From an uncultured Acidobacteriota bacterium (GTDB lineage: Bacteria; Acidobacteriota; Blastocatellia; Pyrinomonadales; Pyrinomonadaceae), in contig CAMLKY010000063.1 in NCBI GenBank assembly GCA_946480545.1, positions 1-8,194 of the forward strand: a DNA stretch of 8,194 nt, read 5' to 3'. Positions within the stretch are counted from its first letter, which is position 1. The number at the start of each line of letters is the position of its first letter. Made by a program: the position numbers and the translations under genes. Below the pieces are notes generated by a model. It saw nothing but the letters and a program-made list of their open reading frames with translations, ran no database searches and had not been told where the DNA came from. Positions 1-6,098 of the stretch are shown here, piece after piece.

Positions 1-942
1 ACCGTTGCCGATATCGTGTCGCGGGGACAGGATATGCGGAATTTCTGTCGCGACCTATTGGCGGTTTTCAGAGACCTGATGGTCTTCAAGGTTTCGGGCG
101 GCGATGCCGCGCTGGTAGAAACCTCGATGCTGACTGTCGACGAGATGAGGAAATTCGCTGCTGAGTTTGGAGAATCTGATTTTCTCCGGTTCTTTAATTC
201 GCTCTGTGATACCGAGTCGAAGCTCAAGGATGCCGCGCACCCAAGATACGTCCTCGAAACGGGACTGGTGAAGCTCACCGAGATGAAACGTGTCGCACCC
301 GTCGAAAAGCTTATCGAACGTCTCGCCGAACTCGAGCGCTTGCTCACGGGTAATGAGCAGTTGATCGCCGATGCCGCACCGGCATCGCCGGAAAAAAAAA
401 CTCTAAATTCCGAACCGGTAGTCCCTGACGAGCCGCCATCTTTCAGCCACGAATTCGAACCGGCATCACACGCGGAACCGCAACCTGGGCCGGCGATCGT
501 CGAGGCACCTGCGACAAGCATCGATCTCAGCTTTATAGACTCGATGCCGATCAAGCTGGCTCCCATCGATCCGGAAGCTCTCGAGCACGTTGAAGACACC
601 TGGCTCGACAACGCCTATGAGCGAAAGCTGGAGATGAGTGGCGACCATCTCTCGCCGATCCCGAACGCCGCCGCACTCGTCGAAGCCTTTGTCGGACGAA
701 GCTCGGTCGACTCAGCACCGCGATCCACGACTAATGGTCACGCCGCATCCGCAGCGGCACCGGCGCTTCAAACGATCTACGCACCGCCGACAATCGACGA
801 AGCTGAAGAAATATCCGATCCAGGAACCCTGCCCGAAAATGCTACCGAGGAAGAGCTGCAAGCGTACGCTGCTAATCACCCCGCTGTGAGACGTGCGATG
901 CGTGTATTCCGCGCAAAGATCGTCACCGTCACACGCACCTGA
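1..942 (+). CDS. dnaX: DNA polymerase III subunit gamma/tau, C-terminal part (5' truncated by window)
   Basis: The frame is open from base 1 and continues upstream of the window; 313 residues are visible. The first ~120 residues match the clamp-loader domain III of DnaX: VSRGQDMRNFCRDLL, FRDLMVFK, and the ETGLVKLTEMKRVAPVEKLIERLAEL helix pair that follows the AAA+ core. From about residue 125 the protein becomes a low-complexity Pro/Ala/Glu linker, as in tau tails, and ends in a short conserved-looking helix (HPAVRRAMRVFRAKIV). DnaX is the ATPase of the clamp loader that places the beta clamp on DNA; tau also bridges polymerase cores. The AAA+ domain lies outside the window. An A9 run at 392-400, at the domain III/linker boundary, is treated separately as a likely slippage site. 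The usual ybaB-recR partners do not follow; a TPM gene does. Identity is by recognition of domain III. Confidence 0.88.
   Translation, partial: TVADIVSRGQDMRNFCRDLLAVFRDLMVFKVSGGDAALVETSMLTVDEMRKFAAEFGESDFLRFFNSLCDTESKLKDAAHPRYVLETGLVKLTEMKRVAPVEKLIERLAELERLLTGNEQLIADAAPASPEKKTLNSEPVVPDEPPSFSHEFEPASHAEPQPGPAIVEAPATSIDLSFIDSMPIKLAPIDPEALEHVEDTWLDNAYERKLEMSGDHLSPIPNAAALVEAFVGRSSVDSAPRSTTNGHAASAAAPALQTIYAPPTIDEAEEISDPGTLPENATEEELQAYAANHPAVRRAMRVFRAKIVTVTRT
369..428 (+). promoter_or_regulatory. Candidate programmed slippage/frameshift site in dnaX (hairpin plus A9)
   Basis: An 8-bp perfect stem (369-376 with 380-387, loop CAC) is followed after four bases by nine consecutive A residues (392-400), in frame as GAA AAA AAA ACT. 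Losing one A puts TAA (404-406) in frame two codons after the lysines. Gaining one A, or a ribosomal -1 shift, reaches TGA at 426-428. Either event would cut the protein right after domain III, giving a gamma-like short form. An A9 tract with RNA polymerase slippage is the known mechanism for Thermus dnaX, and E. coli uses A AAA AAG with a ribosomal -1 shift. The sequence layout is seen directly; its function here is inferred. Confidence 0.6.
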
Positions 943-1015
943 CCGCCGAAGATCCGGAACAAGATTTTTTGTCTTTCGTATTCTTTCAGGATTTGACACA
1001 ATCCTTGTAATACGA

Positions 1016-1927
1016 ATGTTTAGGAACGTCGCTACGACAACCCTCAGAGGCGCTACGGTGCTTACCCTGATCTGCGTTACCGCCCTCTGGGCGATTGGTC
1101 AGGGTTCGTCCGAATGGTCGCTAAACGTTTCGCCGCTTCCGGCTCCGACTGGTCCCGTAAACGATTTTGTCGGCGTGATCGATGAGCAGGCGAAGGCCGA
1201 CCTGAACAAGAAGCTCATCGATTTCCAGCGGTCGGCCGGAGTGGAGCTTGCGGTTGCGATCATCGACACAACAGGTGACCGCCCGATCTCCGATTACTCT
1301 TTGGCAGTCTATCGCGGGTGGAAGATAGGGGCGAAGGCAGATGACAACCCCGGAGCGCTGCTCCTTATCGCGATCAATGACCGAAAGTACTTCACACAGG
1401 TTGGCAGCGATCTCGAGGACGAACTGCCGGATGCGCTGGTCGGAAGCTTGCAGAGGCAATATCTTGTCCCGGAACTCAGGAGCGGGAATTATGCGAAGGG
1501 CATCAACGACACGCTCGATGCATATATCCGAACATATCAGGAACGCAGCAGCGGAAGCGCGGCGTCGCCGACTCCAGTCCCCGGCCGTGAGAGACCCGGA
1601 CGCGTATCGCAGGGCGCGTCGTCGGCCTTCTGCTGTATTCTTATCGCCGGCGTTATCCTTCTGATCATCTTCTCGAACCGGGGTGGCAGATCCGGGGGAA
1701 GACGCGGCGGCGGTTGGGGTGGAGGATTCGGTGGTGGCGGAAGCGTTATACCGTGGATCATCGGTTCGGCCATTGCGAATGCTGCGAGCTCATCCTCATC
1801 GTCAAGCGATTGGGGCGGCAGTAGCGACTGGGGCGGCGGAGGCGATTGGGGCGGCGGAGGCGGCGGCTGGGGCGGCTTCGGCGGCGGCGGAGATGCAGGC
1901 GGCGGAGGCGCCGGTGGAGACTGGTAG
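1016..1927 (+). CDS. TPM-domain secreted/membrane protein with Gly-Trp-rich tail (YgcG-like)
   Basis: The protein is 303 residues from the ATG at 1016. That start is chosen because a hydrophobic signal-like segment (about residues 10-28) follows at once, and the longer in-frame extension back to 893 overlaps dnaX and looks non-coding. Residues ~46-175 form a TPM domain: it opens with PVNDFVGVIDEQAKADLN, continues with GVELAVAIIDTTGD and NPGALLLIAINDRKYFTQVG, and ends with GNYAKGINDTLDAYI. A second hydrophobic helix (about 204-220) follows, then a tail rich in Gly, Ser and Trp ending in DW. TPM proteins are envelope proteins; one plant homologue acts in photosystem II repair, and the bacterial role is poorly known. 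Many genomes place such genes beside lemA, and lemA lies two genes on here. No convincing Shine-Dalgarno is visible. The family call is firm; the biochemical role is not. Confidence 0.85.
   Translation: MFRNVATTTLRGATVLTLICVTALWAIGQGSSEWSLNVSPLPAPTGPVNDFVGVIDEQAKADLNKKLIDFQRSAGVELAVAIIDTTGDRPISDYSLAVYRGWKIGAKADDNPGALLLIAINDRKYFTQVGSDLEDELPDALVGSLQRQYLVPELRSGNYAKGINDTLDAYIRTYQERSSGSAASPTPVPGRERPGRVSQGASSAFCCILIAGVILLIIFSNRGGRSGGRRGGGWGGGFGGGGSVIPWIIGSAIANAASSSSSSSDWGGSSDWGGGGDWGGGGGGWGGFGGGGDAGGGGAGGDW
1808..1921 (+). repeat. In-frame 18-bp repeats coding DWGGGG, then Gly-rich tract
   Basis: Three consecutive 18-base units (1808-1825, 1826-1843, 1844-1861) encode DWGGSS, DWGGGG and DWGGGG. 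They are followed by degenerate GGW/GGF/GGGG coding up to the end of the TPM gene. Such Gly-rich tails are common in TPM/YgcG-like proteins. The repeats are prone to length variation. Confidence 0.75.
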
Positions 1928-1933
1928 CCGCGT

Positions 1934-2016
1934 TAGTTTCTAGCTCCTGGTTTCTAGTTTCTAGTTACGGAAGCTAGCAACTAACTAGAAACTCGGAACT
2001 AGAAACTCGGAACTGG
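1934..2016. repeat. Palindromic heptad-repeat cluster between the TPM and nucleotidyltransferase genes
   Basis: Five successive 7-mers run from 1934 to 1968 (TAGTTTC, TAGCTCC, TGGTTTC, TAGTTTC, TAGTTAC). After a short spacer, complementary-sense 7-mers run from 1983 to 2010 (AACTAGA, AACTCGG, AACTAGA, AACTCGG), ending with AACTGG at 2011-2016. The 14-mer AACTAGAAACTCGG is exactly duplicated (1983-1996 and 1997-2010). A perfect 12-bp inverted pair (1956-1967 with 1982-1993) gives a hairpin with a 14-nt loop. The cluster fills nearly the whole gap and abuts the downstream ribosome binding site. It resembles the short tandemly repeated (STRR) elements of cyanobacteria in style, not in sequence. 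Confidence 0.8.
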
Positions 2017-2020
2017 AGAG

Positions 2021-2752
2021 ATGCAGAATCAATTTGCAGAGTTCATTGACGATCTTCGGGCGACGCACGGCAGAAATCTGGCGTCGGTAATTCTTTACGG
2101 GTCAGCAGCCAAGGGCGATTTCGTCGCGAGACAGTCGGACTACAATATCCTGATCGCGCTGCGTAATATTACGCCGCAGGACCTGAGAAACGCCCATGCC
2201 TCGATCCGGGAGTGGAGCAAGCTTGGACATCCGGTGCCCGTCTATTTCACGGTCGCCGAACTTCGGGACGCCGCCGACGTATTCCCAATCGAGTTCCACG
2301 AGATGGAAGCCGCGCGGAAGGTACTCTACGGCGAAGACGTGCTCGAGGGTGTGAAGATCTCCGACGAGAATCTGCGGCATCAGGTCGAGTATGAGCTGCG
2401 TAGCAAGCTCATCCTCCTGCGGCGACAGTTTATTCCGGCGTCCGAATCCGTGGCGGCACTGAAGTCGCTTATGGCGGAGAGCCTGGCGAGCTTCGCGGTA
2501 CTGTTTAGGGCGGTGCTGTTACTTGGCGGGATCGATCCGCCGCTCGGGAAACACGAGGTACTTGCGTTGATCGCCGACCAGTACGGGCTTGACGGGGCGA
2601 CCTTTGAAAAGATCTTTAACATTCGTGAGAACAACTTCACCGAGACGCTGGATGAGCGTTCGGCAAACGAGCTGTTCGCTAGTTATTTGGAGCAGATCGA
2701 GCGCGTCATTGACGCGGTCGACAAAGTAGGACGGGCTGTCCGCTCGTCGTAA
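2021..2752 (+). CDS. Nucleotidyltransferase-fold protein with D-x-N in place of D-x-D
   Basis: A 243-residue cytosolic protein. Its N-terminal third has the Pol beta/MNT nucleotidyltransferase signature: VILYGSAAKGDF (Gly27-Ser28), then a strand with SDYNILIAL (residues 39-47). The metal-binding D-x-D is D40-Y-N42, so the second acid is Asn. The following strand (PVPVYFTVAEL) offers no obvious third Asp. The middle has DVFPIEFHEMEAARKVLYGEDVLEG and the rest is helical (ELRSKLILLRRQ onward). I recall a widespread uncharacterised family with SDIN-type motifs and the same VFPIEF segment, so the Asn may be a family trait and not decay. GGAG at 2015-2018 lies only 2 nt before the ATG, closer than usual. 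The substrate is unknown. It sits between TPM and lemA genes, probably co-transcribed with lemA. Confidence 0.75.
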   Translation: MQNQFAEFIDDLRATHGRNLASVILYGSAAKGDFVARQSDYNILIALRNITPQDLRNAHASIREWSKLGHPVPVYFTVAELRDAADVFPIEFHEMEAARKVLYGEDVLEGVKISDENLRHQVEYELRSKLILLRRQFIPASESVAALKSLMAESLASFAVLFRAVLLLGGIDPPLGKHEVLALIADQYGLDGATFEKIFNIRENNFTETLDERSANELFASYLEQIERVIDAVDKVGRAVRSS

Positions 2753-2770
2753 CGCGTACGATGGGAGAAC

Positions 2771-2790
2771 AACGGACCCGGGAGTCCGTT
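2771..2790 (+). promoter_or_regulatory. Intercistronic hairpin before lemA
   Basis: A perfect 7-bp inverted repeat (AACGGAC at 2771-2777, GTCCGTT at 2784-2790) with a 6-nt loop lies between the nucleotidyltransferase stop and the lemA ribosome binding site (2797-2802). Only a short, interrupted T stretch follows, so it may be a partial terminator, an mRNA processing or stability element, or chance. Confidence 0.4.
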
Positions 2791-2808
2791 CTTAACAAGG
2801 AGAAGCTG

Positions 2809-3462
2809 ATGAAACGAGGAATTTTGTTATCGATTGCGTTGTTCGCGGCATTCGGTCTGAGCGGCTGCAGCTACAACGAGCTGACAGCAAAGCAGCAGAA
2901 CGTCAAGACGAAGTGGGCGAACGTTGAGAGCGCCTTGCAGCGGCGTGCGGATCTGGTGCCGAATCTTGTCGAGACCGCCAGGATGGCCGGCGTTCAGGAA
3001 CAGGAAGTATTCGGACAGATCGCCGAAGCACGGTCGCGGCTGCTGAATGCTCAGCAGCAGGCTCCGGCAGGTGAGGCCGGTGACCGGACTCCCGAACAGC
3101 GCCAGCAGATCATGGACGCTGCGAACACGTTCGGAGGAACGATCGGACGCTTGCTGAGCTTGCAGGAAAGCTATCCGCAGCTTAGATCGGTCGAAGCGTT
3201 CATGAACGTCCAGACCGAGTTGGCCGGGACAGAGAATCGGCTTAATGTTGCTCGACAGGATTTCAATACCGCGGTTGGCGACTACAACACGGCGAGGAAC
3301 TCGTTCCCCGCGGTCCTTACGGCCGGGCTACTGGGGTTTAAGGAAGAGACTCCGTTCGCGGCGGATCCGAGTGCAAGACAAGCACCGAGTGTCGGAGACG
3401 CTAATTCGCTTCGTAGAAATCAGACCGCACCCGCGAATGCACCGGCGGCCCCGGCTAGATAG
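2809..3462 (+). CDS. lemA: LemA-family lipoprotein
   Basis: The start at 2809 is set by AAGGAG (2797-2802) 6 nt upstream and by the signal peptide that follows; the in-frame ATG at 2761 would bury that signal. The product is 217 residues. Residues 1-20 are a lipoprotein signal (MKRG, hydrophobic core, lipobox LSGC with Cys20), so the protein is probably lipid-anchored. The LemA signature follows: AKQQNVKTKWANVESALQ, RRADLVPNLVETA, LSLQESYPQLRSVEAFMNVQ, TELAGTENRLNVARQDFN and the final AVGDYNTARNSFP. The C-terminal ~30 residues are a Pro/Ala-rich low-complexity tail. LemA proteins form antiparallel helical bundles of unclear function and often neighbour TPM or HtpX genes, as partly seen here. 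The gene is convergent with the next one, 5 bp away. Confidence 0.9.
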   Translation: MKRGILLSIALFAAFGLSGCSYNELTAKQQNVKTKWANVESALQRRADLVPNLVETARMAGVQEQEVFGQIAEARSRLLNAQQQAPAGEAGDRTPEQRQQIMDAANTFGGTIGRLLSLQESYPQLRSVEAFMNVQTELAGTENRLNVARQDFNTAVGDYNTARNSFPAVLTAGLLGFKEETPFAADPSARQAPSVGDANSLRRNQTAPANAPAAPAR

Positions 3463-3467
3463 GTTTC

Positions 3468-3782
3468 TTAGAATCCGCGCGAGTTACACATCGAGCAGTG
3501 ATCACAAGGCTTGCCGTTCGGCTCGAACGTGCAGGCCTTTTCTTTTTGAAGGCCGGCAAAGATCTCGTCAGCGATTGCTTCGGCGACGGCGAACTTATCG
3601 AGGCTTGGATGATTGGTCTGTAGCTTCTGTAGAGGCGCGGGATCGACGATAGCAGCTTCGACCTTATCGAGCCGGTGGTTCAGCTTTTCGATGCTGGCGT
3701 AGATCAAAGCAAGCTCCGGCGAGCGATCCTCGGATTCAAGAAGCTTCGCTATTTTTTCCGCAAGAGATTCTGACTTACTCAT
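3468..3782 (-). CDS. Small hypothetical protein with C-terminal Cys motif (C-x8-C-x2-C-x2-C)
   Basis: A 104-residue protein. The N-terminal two thirds are charged and helical (SLAEKIAKLLES, LALIYASIEKLNHRLDKVEAAI), consistent with a short coiled coil. The C-terminus is CTFEPNGKPCDHCSMCNSRGF, in which four cysteines plus a histidine could bind a metal, probably zinc. Its ATG (3782-3780) overlaps the last 8 bases of the upstream four-helix-bundle gene (ATGAGTAA), so translation is likely coupled. I do not recognise a named family. The 3' part of the gene contains the lemA terminator on the other strand. Confidence 0.7.
   Translation of the reverse strand: MSKSESLAEKIAKLLESEDRSPELALIYASIEKLNHRLDKVEAAIVDPAPLQKLQTNHPSLDKFAVAEAIADEIFAGLQKEKACTFEPNGKPCDHCSMCNSRGF
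3506..3547 (+). terminator. Rho-independent terminator for lemA, embedded in the opposite-strand gene
   Basis: The left arm 3506-3520 (AAGGCTTGC then CGTTCG) pairs with 3524-3539 (CGAACG, one bulged T at 3530, then GCAGGCCTT), with a 3-nt loop and one G-T pair. The stem is about 15 bp and runs into the tract TTTTCTTTTT (3538-3547). Orientation and distance, about 45 bp past the lemA stop, fit termination of plus-strand transcripts. The same bases encode part of the C-terminal Cys motif of the convergent gene. Confidence 0.75.
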
Positions 3783-4122
3783 GTGAGGTCTTCGAGATCG
3801 ATGACGTCAATCTTATCATCTCAACACAATCATCGTTCAATGATACGTGCTGCTCGTGACTTATGAACTTCCCTTTCTCCAGCAACAAAAGCCATAACTC
3901 AGTGTCAAGACCCTTCTGTAGCGCAACGTACATCTCGTTCGAAAACCCTTCCCGGCTTCGCGAATGAAGAGCAGCCTTGACGTGCTTTGCTATGTAAGTT
4001 CCCGAAAAGAGGACCTGTTTAGAAAGAACGAACTCTTTCTTTTCTTCTGTCAGGTATTTGTATAGAGCGACGATGCGGAGTGCGAACTTGATAGCCTTAT
4101 CAAGAACAATACTTTCGGGCAT
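3775..4122 (-). CDS. Four-helix-bundle protein of the S23 / 23S rRNA intervening-sequence family
   Basis: A 115-residue protein. The start at 4122 is supported by GGAGG (plus-strand 4129-4133) 6 nt upstream. The features match the S23/IVS-encoded family: an N-terminal VLDKAIKFALRIVALYKYL helix, then VLSKQVLFSGTYIAKHVKAA, then FSNEMYVALQKGLDTELWLLLL, and a closing helix with DDCVEMIRLTSSI. Members were first found inside intervening sequences of 23S rRNA genes, but many, like this one, are free-standing. The fold is shared with the Avd accessory protein of diversity-generating retroelements; no reverse transcriptase is present here. Function is unknown. It forms a two-gene overlapping unit with the Cys-motif protein and is preceded by a heptad-repeat hairpin. 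Confidence 0.8.
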   Translation of the reverse strand: MPESIVLDKAIKFALRIVALYKYLTEEKKEFVLSKQVLFSGTYIAKHVKAALHSRSREGFSNEMYVALQKGLDTELWLLLLEKGKFISHEQHVSLNDDCVEMIRLTSSISKTSHE

Positions 4123-4151
4123 GGGAGACCTCCGGATTAGTTTCGATTTTG

Positions 4152-4227
4152 TTTCTTCAGTTGATAGTTAAGAGTTACAAGTGGGTAGTTTCTGAAACTA
4201 TCAACTTGAAACTATCCACTGAAGAAA
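4152..4227. repeat. Palindromic heptad-repeat cluster downstream of the BMC operon
   Basis: Five 7-mers beginning AGT run from 4159 to 4193 (AGTTGAT, AGTTAAG, AGTTACA, AGTGGGT, AGTTTCT). They are followed by 7-mers in the opposite sense from 4196 to 4223 (AACTATC, AACTTGA, AACTATC, CACTGAA). The outer ends TTTCTTCAGT (4152-4161) and ACTGAAGAAA (4218-4227) are perfectly complementary. After one mismatch a further 7 bp pair (4163-4169 with 4210-4216). No T tract follows on either strand, so it is not a standard intrinsic terminator. It fills most of the 114-bp gap between the last BMC-P gene and the S23-family gene. Confidence 0.8.
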
Positions 4228-4236
4228 AATATATCC

Positions 4237-4509
4237 TCACAACAAGTCAACATAGTCGACCACCCCGACTATCGCGGAGTCGATGGCGGCACCGGGGCGG
4301 CCCGTGGCGGCGGTCGATGCGGACCAGCCTTCCTGGGCGATGATCACGATGTCGCCTTCGCCCGAGTTAACCGAATCGAGGGCAACACACGTGTAATCCA
4401 TGTCCTCGCCCTCGGGAGTGATCTGACGACACAGCATAACGCGCGTTCCCTCGTAACGCTGATTCTTCTGCGTGGCGACGACGTTTCCGATGACGCGGGC
4501 GATAAGCAC
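4237..4509 (-). CDS. BMC-P pentameric vertex protein (EutN/CcmL family), third copy
   Basis: A 90-residue protein of the EutN/CcmL family, whose pentamers cap the vertices of bacterial microcompartments. It begins LIARVIGNVVATQKNQRYEG and has the strand VALDSVNSGEGDIVIIA in place of the usual AvD-GAGxGE segment. It ends IDSAIVGVVDYVDLL, matching the family's terminal PvDaaIvGIVD. The start codon is GTG at 4509, 6 nt after the stop of the preceding BMC-P gene. No good Shine-Dalgarno is visible, so translational coupling is likely. It is the last gene of the shell operon. Confidence 0.87.
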   Translation of the reverse strand: MLIARVIGNVVATQKNQRYEGTRVMLCRQITPEGEDMDYTCVALDSVNSGEGDIVIIAQEGWSASTAATGRPGAAIDSAIVGVVDYVDLL

Positions 4510-4515
4510 AATGAT

Positions 4516-4797
4516 CTACGATTCTGTATTCAGGACGTGTGCGTCGGAATCGATGATCCCGACGATCGTGCAGTCCGTCGGCGTCTCGTCGCGCTTAAAA
4601 GGAAACGAAGCTTCTTTCCCGCGACACCAGAAGACAAGCTCGCCGACACCGGCGCCGACCGCGTCGAGCGCGATCATCGGCTGGCCCTTAGCCTTCAGCC
4701 TGGCGTCAAGCGTTTGTACGAGCAGGAACTTCCTGCCGAAAAGCGACTCGTTCTTGACCGTCGAGACCACTGTCCCGATGACGCGTGCGATCTGCAT
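4516..4797 (-). CDS. BMC-P pentameric vertex protein (EutN/CcmL family), second copy
   Basis: A 93-residue protein. The N-terminus MQIARVIGTVVSTVKNESLFGRKFLLVQ and the central IALDAVGAGVGELVFWCRGKEAS are clear EutN/CcmL motifs, and TPTDCTIVGIIDS is the terminal family strand. It differs from its two paralogues in the CRGKEASFPFKRDE loop and in a short hydrophilic C-terminal extension (DAHVLNTES). The ATG at 4797 is 3 nt after the stop of the TPR gene, indicating one transcript and coupled translation. Three distinct BMC-P proteins in one locus is the pattern of PVM-like microcompartments. Confidence 0.88.
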   Translation of the reverse strand: MQIARVIGTVVSTVKNESLFGRKFLLVQTLDARLKAKGQPMIALDAVGAGVGELVFWCRGKEASFPFKRDETPTDCTIVGIIDSDAHVLNTES

Positions 4798-4800
4798 CCG

Positions 4801-5808
4801 TTAGCTCTGTTTCTTGAGGCCGGCGATCGCAGATTTGATACGGTCTGCGTTAGGTGCCTTGGGTACGAGCTCCAGATACTTCTCAAGCTCGACGATAGCT
4901 TCCGGATTCTTCTTTTTCTGCATGTAGATCTGTCCGAGATAAAGGTGCGCAAGAGCAAGACGCTCACCGCCCTTCGCCTCGACAGCACGCTTCAATCCGA
5001 CTTCGGCAGCGTCGACATTTTTAAGATTGAAAAGCGAGATGCCGAGATACATGTTCGCCTCCGGCATATCCTTTCTCGTTTTTAGAACGTCGTCGAAGAC
5101 CGCGGCCGCTACCTCGTAGTTCTTCTTCAGGTACTGCGTGTAGCCAACCGAATACTTTGCTTCGACATAATCCGGGTTGAGCTGGACCGCCTTTACGAAC
5201 GATTCGAGCGCCTTGTCGTTGTCATTCAGCTTCAGATAGGCAGAACCGCGCTCGAAGTGTGCGGCGGCAAAGTTCGGATGCAGGGCTATTGCCTCATCGA
5301 ATAGTGCTACCGCTGCTTTCGCGTCGCCGGAGCCAAGCTTCTCCATGCCCTTGTTATATTTTGCGGCGGACTCTTTCGGCACATCCTTCAACAGCGGGTT
5401 GGCCGGGCGGTCGCCCTTCTTCTGACCGGGGAGGCGAAGGTAGAACATTAGCTGGAACGCCTGTCCCGATGAGGTTCCCTCGGGAATCGTCAGCGATTCC
5501 GTCTCGGTCTGAAATCCCTCCTGACGAACACTGACAGAGTAATTTCCCGACGATAAGCCCGAGATCGTAAAGTTACCGTCCATGTCGGTCCGAGCATCCG
5601 AGCCGGTACTCTCCATCGAATTGGCGGAGACCCGAATATCATTTGCGGGACGTCCGTCCGGAAGCAAGACCCTTCCGGTGATCCGGTAAGTGCCGCGGCC
5701 CGCGGGGCGGTTACGGTCGCCGTAGCCCTGAGCACTGGCCGTGATGTCGGCAAAACCAATAACAGCGACGGCCAAAAGAATAAACACGAAACACAGTTTA
5801 CTTCTCAT
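4801..5808 (-). CDS. Exported CarboxypepD_reg-like plus TPR repeat protein inside the BMC operon
   Basis: The ATG at 5808 is chosen over an upstream in-frame start at 5877 because AGAGG (5816-5820) lies 7 nt upstream and the first 26 residues are a signal peptide: MRSK, hydrophobic core, then ASAQ, with likely cleavage before Gln27. The product is 335 residues. Residues ~41-122 look like a carboxypeptidase regulatory-like Ig/beta-sandwich (ITGRVLLPDGRPANDIRV, DMDGNFTISGLSSGNYSVSV). Residues ~147-320 hold four or five TPR units (AAVALFDEAIALHPNFAAAHFERGSAYLKLNDNDKA; then KALESFVKAVQLNPDYVEA and further copies). This suggests an extracytoplasmic binding or scaffold protein. It lies 11 bp from one BMC-P gene and 3 bp from another, so it is in the operon, yet a signal peptide is at odds with a cytosolic shell. 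Function unknown. Confidence 0.85.
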   Translation of the reverse strand: MRSKLCFVFILLAVAVIGFADITASAQGYGDRNRPAGRGTYRITGRVLLPDGRPANDIRVSANSMESTGSDARTDMDGNFTISGLSSGNYSVSVRQEGFQTETESLTIPEGTSSGQAFQLMFYLRLPGQKKGDRPANPLLKDVPKESAAKYNKGMEKLGSGDAKAAVALFDEAIALHPNFAAAHFERGSAYLKLNDNDKALESFVKAVQLNPDYVEAKYSVGYTQYLKKNYEVAAAVFDDVLKTRKDMPEANMYLGISLFNLKNVDAAEVGLKRAVEAKGGERLALAHLYLGQIYMQKKKNPEAIVELEKYLELVPKAPNADRIKSAIAGLKKQS

Positions 5809-5819
5809 ATGGGTACCTC

Positions 5820-6089
5820 TTATTTGATGAAATCTATCGTGTCGATGACGCCGATGATAGCCGAATCGACGGGGCAATCTTTGTTGCCTTCCGCCATTCG
5901 AGCGCTCGAGCCGCCGACCACGATCACCCTCTCATGGAAACCGGCCCCGACGGTATCGACCGCAACGACATAGCCGTTCTGGTCCGATCCGTCGAGGTTG
6001 ATCGGCTTAACTATTAGAAGCTTTTTGCCTTGGAGACGTTCGTCCTTTTGCGTGGAGACTACAGTGCCCAGGATACGACCGATTATCAT
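5820..6089 (-). CDS. BMC-P pentameric vertex protein (EutN/CcmL family), first copy
   Basis: An 89-residue protein and the most canonical of the three. It has IIGRILGTVVSTQKDERLQGKKLLIVKP, then VVAVDTVGAGFHERVIVV, GGSSARMAEG, and PVDSAIIGVIDTIDFIK. In the usual GAGxGE segment the residue before Glu is His (GAGFHER), a small departure. The start at 6089 has only a weak upstream purine stretch (GAGCAG on the coding strand). The gap to the BMC-H gene is filled by a heptad-repeat hairpin. The stop codon overlaps the ribosome binding site of the TPR gene. Confidence 0.9.
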   Translation of the reverse strand: MIIGRILGTVVSTQKDERLQGKKLLIVKPINLDGSDQNGYVVAVDTVGAGFHERVIVVGGSSARMAEGNKDCPVDSAIIGVIDTIDFIK

Positions 6090-6098
6090 CTGCTCGTG

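Noticed and set aside
943..980. Terminator after dnaX using the T6 run at 965-970
   Set aside because: No stable GC-rich stem precedes the T run.
993..998. Perfect TTGACA before the TPM gene as a -35 box
   Set aside because: No -10 hexamer lies at 16-18 bp; the position would fall on the start codon itself. TGTAAT at 1006-1011 is much too close.
1934..2016. CRISPR array or attachment site
   Set aside because: Units are 7 bp with no unique spacers of constant size; no cas or integrase gene is nearby.
3775..4122. Diversity-generating retroelement (Avd-like protein) or a 23S rRNA intervening sequence
   Set aside because: No reverse transcriptase, template/variable repeat pair or rRNA sequence is present; the protein is a free-standing family member.
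4537..5085. 182-codon plus-strand open frame opposite the BMC-P and TPR genes
   Set aside because: Antisense shadow of two well-supported genes; its product shows no domain and is Arg/Asp/Leu-skewed as expected from a mirror frame.
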